Source: a virus | Length of the DNA stretch: 25,514 nucleotides | Virus record (IMG/VR): IMGVR_UViG_3300035661_000308 | Coordinates: 1 to 25,514 of that record | Reading direction: 5' to 3' (one strand) | Part shown: piece after piece, positions 14,063 to 20,933 of the stretch | Layout: every line of letters starts with the position of its first letter | Position numbering within the stretch: position 1 is the first letter of the stretch | Made by a program: the position numbers and the translations under genes | Notes under the pieces: model-generated | What the model was told of the DNA's origin: nothing | The model's input: the letters and a program-made list of their open reading frames with translations, nothing else | The model's database searches: none

Positions 14063-14296
14063 ATGAGCCAAGAAGAAATTACAACAACAGCAAGGAAGTG
14101 TTTTGAATGTGCAAGTCTTTCCATTCAAGACAGCTTTAAATTAAACAAGGACACAGGCTTGGCAATCTGCCGCAAGAAACCTGAACCAGTGGCATTGAAC
14201 TGGAACCGGCCTTGTGGGGACTTTGAACCAGCACCAGAAGCAAGCATTTTAAAAAGACGTCAGTGGAGAGATTCTAAAAATGAGACAACTAAATGA
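14063..14296 (+). CDS. Small four-cysteine protein (77 aa)
   Basis: The ATG at 14063 has an AAGGA site; a longer GTG start at 13976 overlaps the previous stop and is less likely. Four Cys in the spacing C-x2-C ... C ... C (KCFEC, ICRKK, PCGDF) suggest a small zinc-binding fold, seen in uncharacterised phage proteins near replication genes. The stop overlaps a second ATG (14293) that opens the alternative frame within the methyltransferase gene. Confidence 0.65.
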   Translation: MSQEEITTTARKCFECASLSIQDSFKLNKDTGLAICRKKPEPVALNWNRPCGDFEPAPEASILKRRQWRDSKNETTK

Positions 14297-15014
14297 GCTG
14301 GCATTGTTCGCCGGTGCTGGTGGCGGAATACTCGGCGGTCACTTGCTCGGATGGAAAACAGTCTGTGCAGTCGAATACAACGCATACGCCAGATCAGTAT
14401 TACTGGCCCGACAAAACGACAGAACACTCGCGCCTTTCCCGATTTGGGATGACGTGCGAACTTTTGACGGGAAACCGTGGCGAGGAATTGTTGACGTGGT
14501 ATCTGGCGGGTTTCCCTGTCAAGACATTAGTGTCGCAGGAAAAGGCGCGGGACTTGACGGTGAGCGAAGCGGATTATGGACTGAGCAAGCCAGGATCATT
14601 CGCGAAATACAACCACGATTTGCATATATGGAAAACAGTCCAGCACTCACTATTCGAGGACTTGGAATTGTCCTTGGCGACTTGGCCGAAATGGGGTTCG
14701 ATGTTGAATGGGGTGTCATATCGGCAGCAGATACCGGAGCCAAGCACGATAGAGAAAGAATTTGGATTTTGGCCGACTCCGTGCGCAAGGGATGGCAAGG
14801 GGACGTCAGCAAACAGAATACCAGGTCATCCTCGACACAATCACAATTTAGATTCAAAAATAGAGTTAGAGACTGGTGTCATAGTTGGCCGGCTGAACCC
14901 GCAGTGGGTCGAGTGGTTAATGGGATGGCCCATCGGGTGGACAGACTTAAAGCCATTGGAAACGGGCAGGTTCCAAGAGTGGCGGCAACAGCATTCAGGG
15001 AGCTAACAGCATGA
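14280..15014 (+). CDS. DNA cytosine-C5 methyltransferase (244 aa)
   Basis: The C5-methyltransferase motifs are in order: I, LFAGAGG (9-15); IV, GGFPCQDIS with catalytic Cys80; VI, ENS (118-120); VIII, RERIW (158-162); and X, GNGQVPRVAAT (227-237). The target-recognition region between VIII and IX-X is short, which makes the enzyme smaller than most family members. It should transfer a methyl group from SAM to a cytosine, probably protecting phage DNA from host restriction. A GGAGAG site precedes the ATG. A second full-length frame inside this gene also looks coding. Confidence 0.93.
   Translation: MRQLNELALFAGAGGGILGGHLLGWKTVCAVEYNAYARSVLLARQNDRTLAPFPIWDDVRTFDGKPWRGIVDVVSGGFPCQDISVAGKGAGLDGERSGLWTEQARIIREIQPRFAYMENSPALTIRGLGIVLGDLAEMGFDVEWGVISAADTGAKHDRERIWILADSVRKGWQGDVSKQNTRSSSTQSQFRFKNRVRDWCHSWPAEPAVGRVVNGMAHRVDRLKAIGNGQVPRVAATAFRELTA
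14293..15006 (+). CDS. Overprinted protein inside the methyltransferase gene (237 aa, +1 frame)
   Basis: This frame is open for 237 codons, lies wholly inside the methyltransferase gene, and starts with an ATG overlapping the stop of the preceding gene (ATGA). Its sequence resembles a family of phage proteins I recall independently of the methyltransferase frame: YLAGFPVKT (70-78), SFAKYNHDLHIWKT (102-114), TWPKWGSMLNG (130-140), WPTPCARDGKGTS (160-172), and LNPQWVEWLMGWPIGWTDLK (201-220). Each conserved block lies over a methyltransferase motif, for example over GGFPCQ and GNGQVP. Function unknown. The family recall cannot be checked here. Confidence 0.6.
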   Translation: MSWHCSPVLVAEYSAVTCSDGKQSVQSNTTHTPDQYYWPDKTTEHSRLSRFGMTCELLTGNRGEELLTWYLAGFPVKTLVSQEKARDLTVSEADYGLSKPGSFAKYNHDLHIWKTVQHSLFEDLELSLATWPKWGSMLNGVSYRQQIPEPSTIEKEFGFWPTPCARDGKGTSANRIPGHPRHNHNLDSKIELETGVIVGRLNPQWVEWLMGWPIGWTDLKPLETGRFQEWRQQHSGS

Positions 15015-15433
15015 AAAAGCGAAACAAAAAGCACATGCCGAAAATGGTACTGATACCGAAGATCATTCCACGCATAACAGCACTGCAAGCGTATCCAGAC
15101 TTGGCAAATAACATTGCCACGATTAACCAAATGAGCCATGAACTCTGTGTAATTGCTGGCGCCATGTCTTACGAAAGCAACTGCAAGCCGCTACTTGGCA
15201 GAAAGGATATGGAAGCACTCGCGATTATGTCGGCAATTAAAGTCTTGGAATCAATTGTGGATCGCCACGACCGCACTGGCAAGGTTTTCGTCAGTGAGTT
15301 AGAGGGTAAGTCGCTTGATGCAGCAGTAAAGGGCATACACAGCGTTTTGAGCAGGATAGGCAATAACAGTTATGAAACAGCTTTACACGAAGTCGATGGG
15401 TATATCAATGAGATGAAAAGGATTGCGGCATGA
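15011..15433 (+). CDS. Hypothetical helical protein (140 aa)
   Basis: A basic N-terminus (MKKRNKKHMPKMVLIPK) precedes an all-helical body (LANNIATINQMSHELCVIAGAM, EALAIMSAIKVLESIVDRHDR). ATGA overlaps connect it to the methyltransferase gene and to the next gene. No motif identifies a function. Confidence 0.75.
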   Translation: MKKRNKKHMPKMVLIPKIIPRITALQAYPDLANNIATINQMSHELCVIAGAMSYESNCKPLLGRKDMEALAIMSAIKVLESIVDRHDRTGKVFVSELEGKSLDAAVKGIHSVLSRIGNNSYETALHEVDGYINEMKRIAA

Positions 15434-15765
15434 AAATCAATCACGGAACAATGGCAAAAGATGTACTCAACTACTTACTAGAGCAAAACGGTAGAAAGTT
15501 TAGAGTAGGCACATTGGCAAAGACGTTTGGCGTATCGCAAGCAAGTATGAAGATCATTTTGGCGAAAATCAGTGCTGTTGAATCTGCATCAGACAGTCAC
15601 AGAATGATGTTCTTTATTCCAAGCCCTGACATGATCGCAGAACGGGCAAGAGTCGCAGGATTGCTACGTAGGACTCATGCCAAGCCCTATGTTCAGCCGA
15701 AAGGAATGGGCGAACGATGTAGTGAGTTGTACCCAGTTGGACGTGGTTTTATTTCAATATCTTAG
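15430..15765 (+). CDS. Small helix-turn-helix protein (111 aa)
   Basis: Residues 9-50 form a winged-helix pattern: AKDVLNYLLEQNGRKFRVGTLAKTFGVSQASMKIILAKI, where TLAKTFGVSQASMKIIL is a good helix-turn-helix. The second half is basic and ends FISIS. It lies just upstream of the late-regulator gene, so it may be another regulator in the delayed-early phase. Confidence 0.7.
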   Translation: MKINHGTMAKDVLNYLLEQNGRKFRVGTLAKTFGVSQASMKIILAKISAVESASDSHRMMFFIPSPDMIAERARVAGLLRRTHAKPYVQPKGMGERCSELYPVGRGFISIS

Positions 15766-15774
15766 GGACTAGGC

Positions 15775-16149
15775 ATGAAGCGAGACATACCAATACATCA
15801 CATCACTTTTACACCATTAGATAAGCTTTTAGACTTGTGGATAAGATCCCAGCGCAGGAGAGACAATAGGGGGAATGGTGGATTTAAAGGGCGCGACTCG
15901 ATCCTGCAATCAGACGGCTTGAAAGACTCTGAGCAGCTTTGCGATGGAATTGACGAAGAAGTAGCTCAAGGAGTGGACGCTTGCATCTCAAGCTTGACAT
16001 CGCAGCATTCATGGGCAATTAAGAAGCGGTGCAACATTGCAAGTGTATGGCCTTTTCCGAAGCTTGATTATCAATCAACACTGAAGATTGCCGAGTTTGA
16101 ATTGAATAGGAAGCTAAAGCGGAATATTGCTACTGCTAATTATTTTTGA
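15775..16149 (+). CDS. Q-like late-gene antiterminator candidate (124 aa)
   Basis: The C-terminal half (GVDACISSLTSQHSWAIKKRCNIASVWPFPKLDYQSTLKIAEFEL) resembles the conserved end of phage antitermination and late-transcription proteins, where a helix ends in Ala/Ser-x-V-W before an AEE-type helix. An AGGGA site precedes the ATG. Its place as the last gene of the early operon, ahead of a leader with intrinsic terminators and the late operon, is where Q sits in lambda-like phages. Assignment rests on weak similarity plus position. Confidence 0.65.
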   Translation: MKRDIPIHHITFTPLDKLLDLWIRSQRRRDNRGNGGFKGRDSILQSDGLKDSEQLCDGIDEEVAQGVDACISSLTSQHSWAIKKRCNIASVWPFPKLDYQSTLKIAEFELNRKLKRNIATANYF

Positions 16150-16202
16150 TGCGCTGCACAACAGATAAATACAGTTATTTTAAGTATTCGCATAAATAAA
16201 GC

Positions 16203-16231
16203 TTGCATTGTTAAATGTATGCGCATATACT
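16203..16231 (+). promoter_or_regulatory. Promoter of the accessory block
   Basis: A -35 TTGCAT (16203-16208), a 17-bp spacer and a -10 TATACT (16226-16231). It lies upstream of two AT-rich genes and is independent of the early promoters, so these genes could be expressed from a prophage. Confidence 0.65.
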
Positions 16232-16261
16232 CTATTCATCGACGCAACATTGCGAAGACCG

Positions 16262-16278
16262 AAGCAGCGGAACTGCTT
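16262..16278 (+). promoter_or_regulatory. Leader hairpin with CGGAA loop, copy 1
   Basis: A 6-bp stem AAGCAG/CTGCTT closes a 5-nt CGGAA loop, 17 nt before the ATG at 16296. A near-identical arrangement precedes the next gene. Confidence 0.55.
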
Positions 16279-16295
16279 ATAGAGAAAGAAATAAA

Positions 16296-16679
16296 ATGAA
16301 AATAACTTTTGGCGCTGTAGTTAAAAATCCAATCAATGCTTACGCAATGACAAAAAAAGCAGTTTTTCAATTTACTATTAAAGAATCAATAACAAAAGAG
16401 AACTATAAACAATTAGCGCGTTTAGCGTTTCTCTTTAAAAATAATTCTGGTTACATTTTGCCAACGAACAAAGCTGCTTTTCTTTCTCTTATTGATGCGA
16501 TTGAAGCGAGTGATTCGGCAGTATGCAAAGCATCTCATGAAAAAACATTAGCAAAAAAAATCGCATCATCAAAAAATAAAGAAACCATCGAAGATTTTAT
16601 TGAAGATTATTGCGATATTTATGGCGATAGATCAGAAAAGGCTATTTCGGATGCAAAAAAAGAATATTCAAAAATTTAA
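16296..16679 (+). CDS. Accessory hypothetical protein (127 aa)
   Basis: The start at 16296 (MKITFGAVVKNPINAYAMTKK) is preferred over an upstream in-frame ATG, because the latter would begin inside the promoter. The protein is Lys-rich and mostly helical, with an acidic segment (KETIEDFIEDYCDIYGD). The gene is more AT-rich than its neighbours and has its own promoter, so it may be a recently acquired cargo gene. No function is recognised. Confidence 0.7.
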   Translation: MKITFGAVVKNPINAYAMTKKAVFQFTIKESITKENYKQLARLAFLFKNNSGYILPTNKAAFLSLIDAIEASDSAVCKASHEKTLAKKIASSKNKETIEDFIEDYCDIYGDRSEKAISDAKKEYSKI

Positions 16680-16693
16680 CGATTAATAACCCG

Positions 16694-16710
16694 AGCCAGC
16701 GAAACTGGCT
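16694..16710 (+). promoter_or_regulatory. Leader hairpin with CGAAA loop, copy 2
   Basis: A 6-bp stem AGCCAG/CTGGCT closes a 5-nt CGAAA loop, 18 nt before the ATG at 16729. It matches copy 1 in stem length, loop type and distance to the start. Confidence 0.55.
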
Positions 16711-16728
16711 ATTTGATGAAAGAAGAAA

Positions 16729-17172
16729 ATGAAAATAAGATTCTTAGCTAAAGTTGCACATAAAGACAGTGCTGCAAAAATTGAAAATACTAGTCTTAAA
16801 TTGTTCAAGCCTTTCAAATTGAAAGAGCGTTTTTATGTCAATCAATGCGACTTTTTTGAAGTTGACATTCAAGACGGAGAACAAACTTTTGATGAGTTTT
16901 GTGATGATTTGGGCTTTGTCGTCGCCCATGCATACTTTCAAGATATGAATGGAATCGAGGCGGCATACACGTTTTTAAAAACGGCACAAGTTGAGCATGC
17001 ACCAACAGTTAATTATGCTGATATGAGTCCTGCCGCTGTTTTGACTCGTGCAATTCTGCAAGAGTACCCGCACTGCTCAGCAAGTGAATTTAAGAGATTG
17101 GCAGTCATAGAATCAATTGATCGCGGATATGACAATTCAATCGCAATGCAAGCGATAACAAATTACGCATAA
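16729..17172 (+). CDS. Accessory hypothetical protein (147 aa)
   Basis: The N-terminus (MKIRFLAKVAHKDSAAK) parallels the MKITF start of the preceding gene, and the two leaders are alike, so the genes may form a related pair. The middle is acidic and Phe-rich (CDFFEVDIQDGEQTFDEFCDDLGFV). The C-terminal part (LQEYPHCSASEFKRLAVIESIDRGYDNSIAMQAI) is helical. No known domain is recognised. Confidence 0.7.
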   Translation: MKIRFLAKVAHKDSAAKIENTSLKLFKPFKLKERFYVNQCDFFEVDIQDGEQTFDEFCDDLGFVVAHAYFQDMNGIEAAYTFLKTAQVEHAPTVNYADMSPAAVLTRAILQEYPHCSASEFKRLAVIESIDRGYDNSIAMQAITNYA

Positions 17173-17175
17173 ATC

Positions 17176-17358
17176 ATGTCAACAGAAAAATCAGAGTTGC
17201 ACATCACAGACATCAATCGAGCGGACAAAGGCCAATGGGTAGCAGCCGCGCGTCTTAAAAATCAAACTCTCGCGCAATGGTCTATCGATGCGCTTAATCG
17301 TGCCGAAGCTGATCAAGCACTGGCAAAGCATAGTATAGAAAGCGGATATTATGATTAG
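17176..17358 (+). CDS. Small protein, possibly ribbon-helix-helix type (60 aa)
   Basis: The segment RADKGQWVAAARLKNQTLAQWSIDALNRAE has the pattern of ribbon-helix-helix DNA-binding proteins found in phages and plasmids (…W-x-x-AAR…T-x-xxW-x-x-x-L). It begins 3 nt after the previous stop. It overlaps the next small gene by 8 bp, and the two may act together as small regulators. Confidence 0.65.
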   Translation: MSTEKSELHITDINRADKGQWVAAARLKNQTLAQWSIDALNRAEADQALAKHSIESGYYD

Positions 17359-17515
17359 CGAGAAGAAGCCGAAAGGCTTTCAAAAGAAAATGGAAGGAGG
17401 CAAGCGCGTGTTTGCCTATCTTGACCAAGCTAGTATTGATGCTGCTAAGAATCTAGGAAACGGCAATATTTCCGAAGGAATAAGAATTGCATTAAAAGCG
17501 CTTGCACAAAGTTAA
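17351..17515 (+). CDS. Small ribbon-helix-helix-like protein (54 aa)
   Basis: The ATG at 17351 lies inside the end of the preceding gene. After a basic N-terminus (MISEKKPKGFQKKMEGGK) comes a beta strand and two helices: RVFAYLDQASIDAAKNLGNG followed by NISEGIRIALKAL. The ISEGIR-type second helix is characteristic of small ribbon-helix-helix proteins of phage origin. It is the last gene before the terminator at 17558. DNA binding is inferred from this pattern. Confidence 0.7.
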   Translation: MISEKKPKGFQKKMEGGKRVFAYLDQASIDAAKNLGNGNISEGIRIALKALAQS

Positions 17516-17557
17516 ATTACAGTTTATTATTTTGTCAGCCGGATTCCGTGCGTCTAA

Positions 17558-17593
17558 AAAAAGCCTCTTACCTTAATCGGTCAGGGGCTTTTT
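17558..17593 (+). terminator. Terminator of the accessory block
   Basis: Arms AAAAAGCC (17558-17565) and GGCTTTTT (17586-17593) with further pairing inside (CTtACC/GGTcAG) around a TTAATC loop. A runs on the left and T runs on the right make it bidirectional. Confidence 0.9.
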
Positions 17594-17620
17594 GCATTGT
17601 AATCTGCAAATTGTGATAGT
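17592..17620 (+). promoter_or_regulatory. Candidate late promoter (pR'-like)
   Basis: A -35 TTGCAT (17592-17597), 17-bp spacer and -10 GATAGT (17615-17620) with an upstream TG (17612-17613) forming an extended -10. It lies between a terminator and a leader ending in another terminator, the arrangement of lambda pR'. The match to consensus is only moderate. Confidence 0.35.
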
Positions 17621-17782
17621 CGGCTTAATGCGCAATTAGCCCAAGGGCAGCATGTAGCTTGCGAGTGGCGAACGCTTAACGAATCAATCAGCCTTAATGA
17701 ACTACGATAGCCAGTAAGGGCTTAAACAATCAGTCATGCAAGCTAATGACCTGGGACGCTGTAATCCAGAACAAACAACGAA

Positions 17783-17806
17783 GCTCACCAAAAAGGTGGG
17801 CTTTTT
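17783..17806 (+). terminator. Leader terminator (tR'-like)
   Basis: A stem GCTCACC/GGTGGGC (17783-17789 with 17795-17801, one G-U pair) closes an AAAAA loop and is followed by five T. It would end a leader RNA of about 180 nt from the candidate promoter. Confidence 0.88.
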
Positions 17807-17864
17807 GCTTTGCGGCCTCCTATTCGGTTGGCGCACCAGAGGCGCACTGGTTAACACGCTCATT

Positions 17865-17899
17865 GCCCCGAACTACATTCAATTGTAGCGGGGCTTTTT
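17865..17899 (+). terminator. Second terminator before the late genes
   Basis: GCCCCG/CGGGGC (17865-17870 with 17889-17894) plus CTAC/GTAG (17873-17876 with 17885-17888), followed by five T. It lies only 17 nt before the first late gene, so the late operon must be read through it. Confidence 0.88.
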
Positions 17900-17916
17900 C
17901 TTTTATGGGAAACATC

Positions 17917-18180
17917 ATGTCATTACAAGATCAAATCGCAGCAGACCAAGCTGCCGTAGTTGCCGCCCAAGCCGTTTTGGATGCTGCAAATGTAGCCTTG
18001 GCCGCAGATCAAGCCAAGCTTGCCGCTGTTCAACCGCATCTCGACCTGCTTGATCGTATCGAAGCGGAATTAGCGCTCGTTGAAGATGGCGTTGACGAAG
18101 CTTTGCGTACTGCATTGCTTCAAGTTGCCGCAAGTATCGTGCCATTCGTGGCCCAGATGCGCTCACTGTTCACGGAGTAG
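17917..18180 (+). CDS. Ala-rich coiled-coil protein (87 aa)
   Basis: The start at 17917 has a GGGA site and follows the terminator; longer in-frame starts would lie inside the terminator. The first 45 residues are a heptad-like Ala/Gln/Asp helix (SLQDQIAADQAAVVAAQAVL, then ANVALAADQAKL). Similar small proteins occur near the terminase genes of several Burkholderiales phages, by recall. It is probably a small structural or assembly protein. Confidence 0.75.
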   Translation: MSLQDQIAADQAAVVAAQAVLDAANVALAADQAKLAAVQPHLDLLDRIEAELALVEDGVDEALRTALLQVAASIVPFVAQMRSLFTE

Positions 18181-18183
18181 ATC

Positions 18184-18510
18184 ATGGCTGAAATTACAGT
18201 TTGCATTGAAATAGACGAAGACGGTACGATTTCTGTTGGGGCTGAACCATCTGAATCAGAAGATTCTAGTGATCCAAGCCAAGCGCAAGGAATGACTGAC
18301 CTTTCTCAACCACCAGAAGCAGGGGAAGAGGATGCGGAAAAATCCTATATGAAGCCAGTCAACTCGATTGAGCAAGCTTTATCAGTAGCGCGAGATCTTC
18401 TGAAGAATGCAAATCAGGTATCGGGCGCAACAATGGGCGGTGATCCAGGCGGTCCAGGAGCGCAAGACGCAGCAAACGCCGCATTTCAAGCGCGCAGAGG
18501 TGGTCGATAA
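18184..18510 (+). CDS. Acidic hypothetical protein (108 aa)
   Basis: An N-terminal beta segment (AEITVCIEIDEDGTISVG) leads into a Ser/Glu/Asp/Pro-rich disordered part, a helix (NSIEQALSVARDLLKNA) and a Gly-rich tail. It begins 3 nt after the previous gene and overlaps the next by 1 nt. Such proteins before the terminase are often assembly or scaffold-like, but nothing identifies this one. Confidence 0.7.
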   Translation: MAEITVCIEIDEDGTISVGAEPSESEDSSDPSQAQGMTDLSQPPEAGEEDAEKSYMKPVNSIEQALSVARDLLKNANQVSGATMGGDPGGPGAQDAANAAFQARRGGR

Positions 18511-18809
18511 TGGGTTCCGTTGCTGAAAGAATCGAAGACAACGTTCAAGCAATGCGTTGCAAGCCAAGCGGTGACGATATCATTGAAATGTCTGGCGACA
18601 TCATGGCAGCAGTCGCATTGGCTTATGACTCACCTGTAGACTTTGACGGAGTAACGATTAGCGTACTACGTGAACCAGGCTCATGCCGTTTGCTGGCAAT
18701 GATCATCAGCCCTGTTGATATGCATGCGGGTGAGCCATACCCAAGATACCAAGTTAATCCTGATGCGGTAGCTAAGCCAAAAGAGAAGAAGCTTATTCTT
18801 CCGTCATAA
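18510..18809 (+). CDS. Hypothetical protein (99 aa)
   Basis: A compact alpha/beta protein (ERIEDNVQAMRCKPSGDDII, DFDGVTISVLREPGS, RLLAMIISPVDM). The start shares one base with the stop of the previous gene. It immediately precedes the small terminase gene in the late operon. Function unknown. Confidence 0.7.
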   Translation: MGSVAERIEDNVQAMRCKPSGDDIIEMSGDIMAAVALAYDSPVDFDGVTISVLREPGSCRLLAMIISPVDMHAGEPYPRYQVNPDAVAKPKEKKLILPS

Positions 18810-18816
18810 ATTAATC

Positions 18817-19374
18817 ATGAGCGATAGCAAGAAAGTAGCGGGTACTCGGTCAAGCACAAAGACGAGTAGCCGCGTAGTAACGCGTAAAGTTACTAGTAAT
18901 ACAATAAAAACAAGTAAAAGTGTCGAAAAACACGGGGTTATGACTGCAAGCGAGAAATTAGCGGCATTTGGTATTGATGCTATTTGCGAGCTTGTTGCAG
19001 ACGTTACGCCACAAAGAACTATCGCAGCGCAGATTGGCGTTAGTTGGGTTACTTTTACCAAGTGGATTGATAGCGATCCAGCGAGGAGTGAGCAATACGC
19101 GCGCGCGAGGGAGGCTCAAGCCGATAAGATGGCTGATGACATCCTTACTATTTCCGATGATGGCAGCAACGACACTTACGAGACAGAAGACGGTACGCGC
19201 ACGAATCAAGATGTAATTGCTCGTTCTCGTTTGCGTGTTGATGCGCGTAAATGGTTGGCTTCAAAAATGGCCCCGAAAAAGTATGGCGACAAACAAACCA
19301 TCGATCTCAATGCAAAGATAGAAGTTGATGAAACAAAGCTTGATGAACGGCTAAAGTTTTTACTTAGCAAGTGA
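18817..19374 (+). CDS. terS: Terminase small subunit (185 aa)
   Basis: After a Ser/Thr/Lys-rich tail (about 1-40), a helix-turn-helix region is seen (QRTIAAQIGVSWVTFTKWIDSDPARSEQYARAREAQADKMADDIL). The conserved ARSRLRVDARKWLASKMAPKKYGDK block (about 140-165) is typical of small terminases with this organisation. The protein recognises the packaging site and loads DNA onto the large subunit. Its stop overlaps the large-subunit start. Confidence 0.92.
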   Translation: MSDSKKVAGTRSSTKTSSRVVTRKVTSNTIKTSKSVEKHGVMTASEKLAAFGIDAICELVADVTPQRTIAAQIGVSWVTFTKWIDSDPARSEQYARAREAQADKMADDILTISDDGSNDTYETEDGTRTNQDVIARSRLRVDARKWLASKMAPKKYGDKQTIDLNAKIEVDETKLDERLKFLLSK

Positions 19375-20870
19375 TGGACTTGTCGAAGTATTCCATCGCA
19401 GAGAAGCAGGAAATTCTGGCGATATTAGAAGCAAAAGAAGCAATTTCAGCAAGAGAGAGTCTGGCTAAGTATGCAGAACTTACGCTCGAAGTCATTCCAG
19501 CGCGACATCATTTGTTACTAATTGATGCACTAGAAGAGGTAGAGCAAGGCATGTTAGACGTGCTTATTGTGACGATGCCGCCAGGCAGTGCTAAATCAAC
19601 TTACTGCAGCGTAGCTTTCCCCGCGTGGTATATCGGGAGGCATCCTGAACGTTGCGTAATCGCTGCTTCACACACAGCCGAACTCGCTGAGCGATTTGGT
19701 CGCAGAGTACGAAATATTGTTGGAAGCCCTGAACATCTAAGAGCATTCCCGCTTGGTGGGCTGTCTGAGGATAGCACTGCAGCAGGGCGTTGGGATACAA
19801 AGCGAGGCGGCGAATACTTTGCTGCTGGCGTGGGCGGTTCGGTGACTGGTCGTAGGGCAGATTTAGCAATTATTGACGATCCAGTAAAGAGTAGAGAAGA
19901 CGCGGATAGCGAAACGATTAGAGAAAAGCAGTGGGCTTGGTGGCGCGATGATATGAGTACGCGCTTAAAGCCAGGTGCGGCAACAGTATTAATTATGACG
20001 CGCTGGCATGAGCAGGATTTAGCTGGTCGCATGATTGCAGATTTAAAGCAATCGGGACAACGAGTAAAAGTGCTATCCCTTCCAATGGAGGCGATGGACA
20101 ATGATCCTCTTGGGCGAGAAATAGGAGATCCACTCTGGCCTGAATGGTTCACATCTCAGATGATCGAGAATGCCAAACGTGAGCCTAGAACGTGGTCTGC
20201 ATTGTATCAACAAGAGCCTAGACCAATTGGCGGCGGTGAATTTAAGATTGAATGGCTATCGTATTTTATCCAGCCGCCAGCGAACATTAATAAAATTATT
20301 CTGGTCGATCCGTCTAGCGGAAAGAGTCGAACCCGTGGCGACTATACGTCAATGTGGGTAGTCGGTTCTGGTGCTGATGGAAATGATTATGTTGTTGACG
20401 GACTGCGCGATAGGCTCAATCTCACAGAGCGCACCGATGCATTGTTTAAGCTGGTACGAAAGCATAAACCTGCTGCAGTTGGATATGAGCAGTATGGACT
20501 TCAGGCAGATATTGAGCATATCAAGACCGTACAAGAGAGCCAACAGTACCGATTTAAGATCATCGAACTTGGTGGTGCAGTAAAAAAGGAAGACAGAATC
20601 AGGCGATTAATTCCGTCATTTCAGCAGTCACGTATCTGGATGCCTCAGTCAATGAAGCGTCAGATGGTTGATGGGCATATTAGAGACATCATGGATGATT
20701 TTAAATCTGAGTTTCTTTCATTCCCTGTTGGCGCTCATGATGATGCCTTAGATTGTTTAGCAAGAAAAGAAGAGTCAGAGATGCGTAAGTTTTTGACTGC
20801 TCCAAAAAGGCAGGAGCAAGAGGATCGATACGATTCATTCATTCCGCTAGATTCCGAGTTCAACTATTAA
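19374..20870 (+). CDS. terL: Terminase large subunit (498 aa)
   Basis: The ATPase domain has Walker A MPPGSAKST (68-76), Walker B LAIIDDP (164-170) and the coupling motif IMTRWHEQD (207-215). The nuclease domain starts with LVDPSSGKSRTRGDYTS (D312 as a likely metal ligand), continues with GYEQYG, and ends with HDDALDCLA near the C-terminus. The enzyme packages and cuts the concatemer. The ATG at 19374 overlaps the small-subunit stop (TGATG); a GTG three bases earlier is possible. Confidence 0.97.
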   Translation: MDLSKYSIAEKQEILAILEAKEAISARESLAKYAELTLEVIPARHHLLLIDALEEVEQGMLDVLIVTMPPGSAKSTYCSVAFPAWYIGRHPERCVIAASHTAELAERFGRRVRNIVGSPEHLRAFPLGGLSEDSTAAGRWDTKRGGEYFAAGVGGSVTGRRADLAIIDDPVKSREDADSETIREKQWAWWRDDMSTRLKPGAATVLIMTRWHEQDLAGRMIADLKQSGQRVKVLSLPMEAMDNDPLGREIGDPLWPEWFTSQMIENAKREPRTWSALYQQEPRPIGGGEFKIEWLSYFIQPPANINKIILVDPSSGKSRTRGDYTSMWVVGSGADGNDYVVDGLRDRLNLTERTDALFKLVRKHKPAAVGYEQYGLQADIEHIKTVQESQQYRFKIIELGGAVKKEDRIRRLIPSFQQSRIWMPQSMKRQMVDGHIRDIMDDFKSEFLSFPVGAHDDALDCLARKEESEMRKFLTAPKRQEQEDRYDSFIPLDSEFNY

Positions 20871-20874
20871 TTAC

Positions 20875-20897
20875 AACCGCCCACTGAGGCGGTTTTT
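20875..20897 (+). terminator. Terminator after the terminase genes
   Basis: Stem AACCGCC/GGCGGTT around a CACTGA loop, followed by a T run, directly after the large-terminase stop. Confidence 0.85.
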
Positions 20898-20933
20898 GCA
20901 TTTTGATATAGCCAAATTTAAGAGGGTACAAAA

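Larger units (their letters stand above)
17516..17916 (+). other. 400-bp region without a gene: terminators and late leader
   Basis: No credible protein-coding frame is present. The stretch holds the terminator of the accessory block (17558-17593), a possible late promoter (17592-17620), about 160 nt of hairpin-rich sequence, a terminator (17783-17806), a direct repeat of GGCGCAC (17830, 17841) and a third terminator (17865-17899). Confidence 0.7.

Noticed and set aside
14519-14857. Minus-strand open frames inside the methyltransferase gene
   Set aside because: No ribosome-binding site, no operon context and no recognisable sequence, unlike the plus-strand +1 frame.
17640-17690. Short likeness to the V1 region of 16S rRNA (GGCAGCA, AGCTTGC, GCGAGTGGCGAACG in order)
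   Set aside because: The longest exact match I can recall is 14 nt, which is near chance for this window size, and the flanks do not continue the similarity.
17600-17780. tRNA gene in the gene-free region
   Set aside because: No TTCRANNC-type T arm or CCA-ending acceptor pairing could be found.
19601-20152. 183-codon minus-strand frame opposite the large terminase
   Set aside because: It is the antisense shadow of a well-supported gene and has no start signal or recognisable domain.
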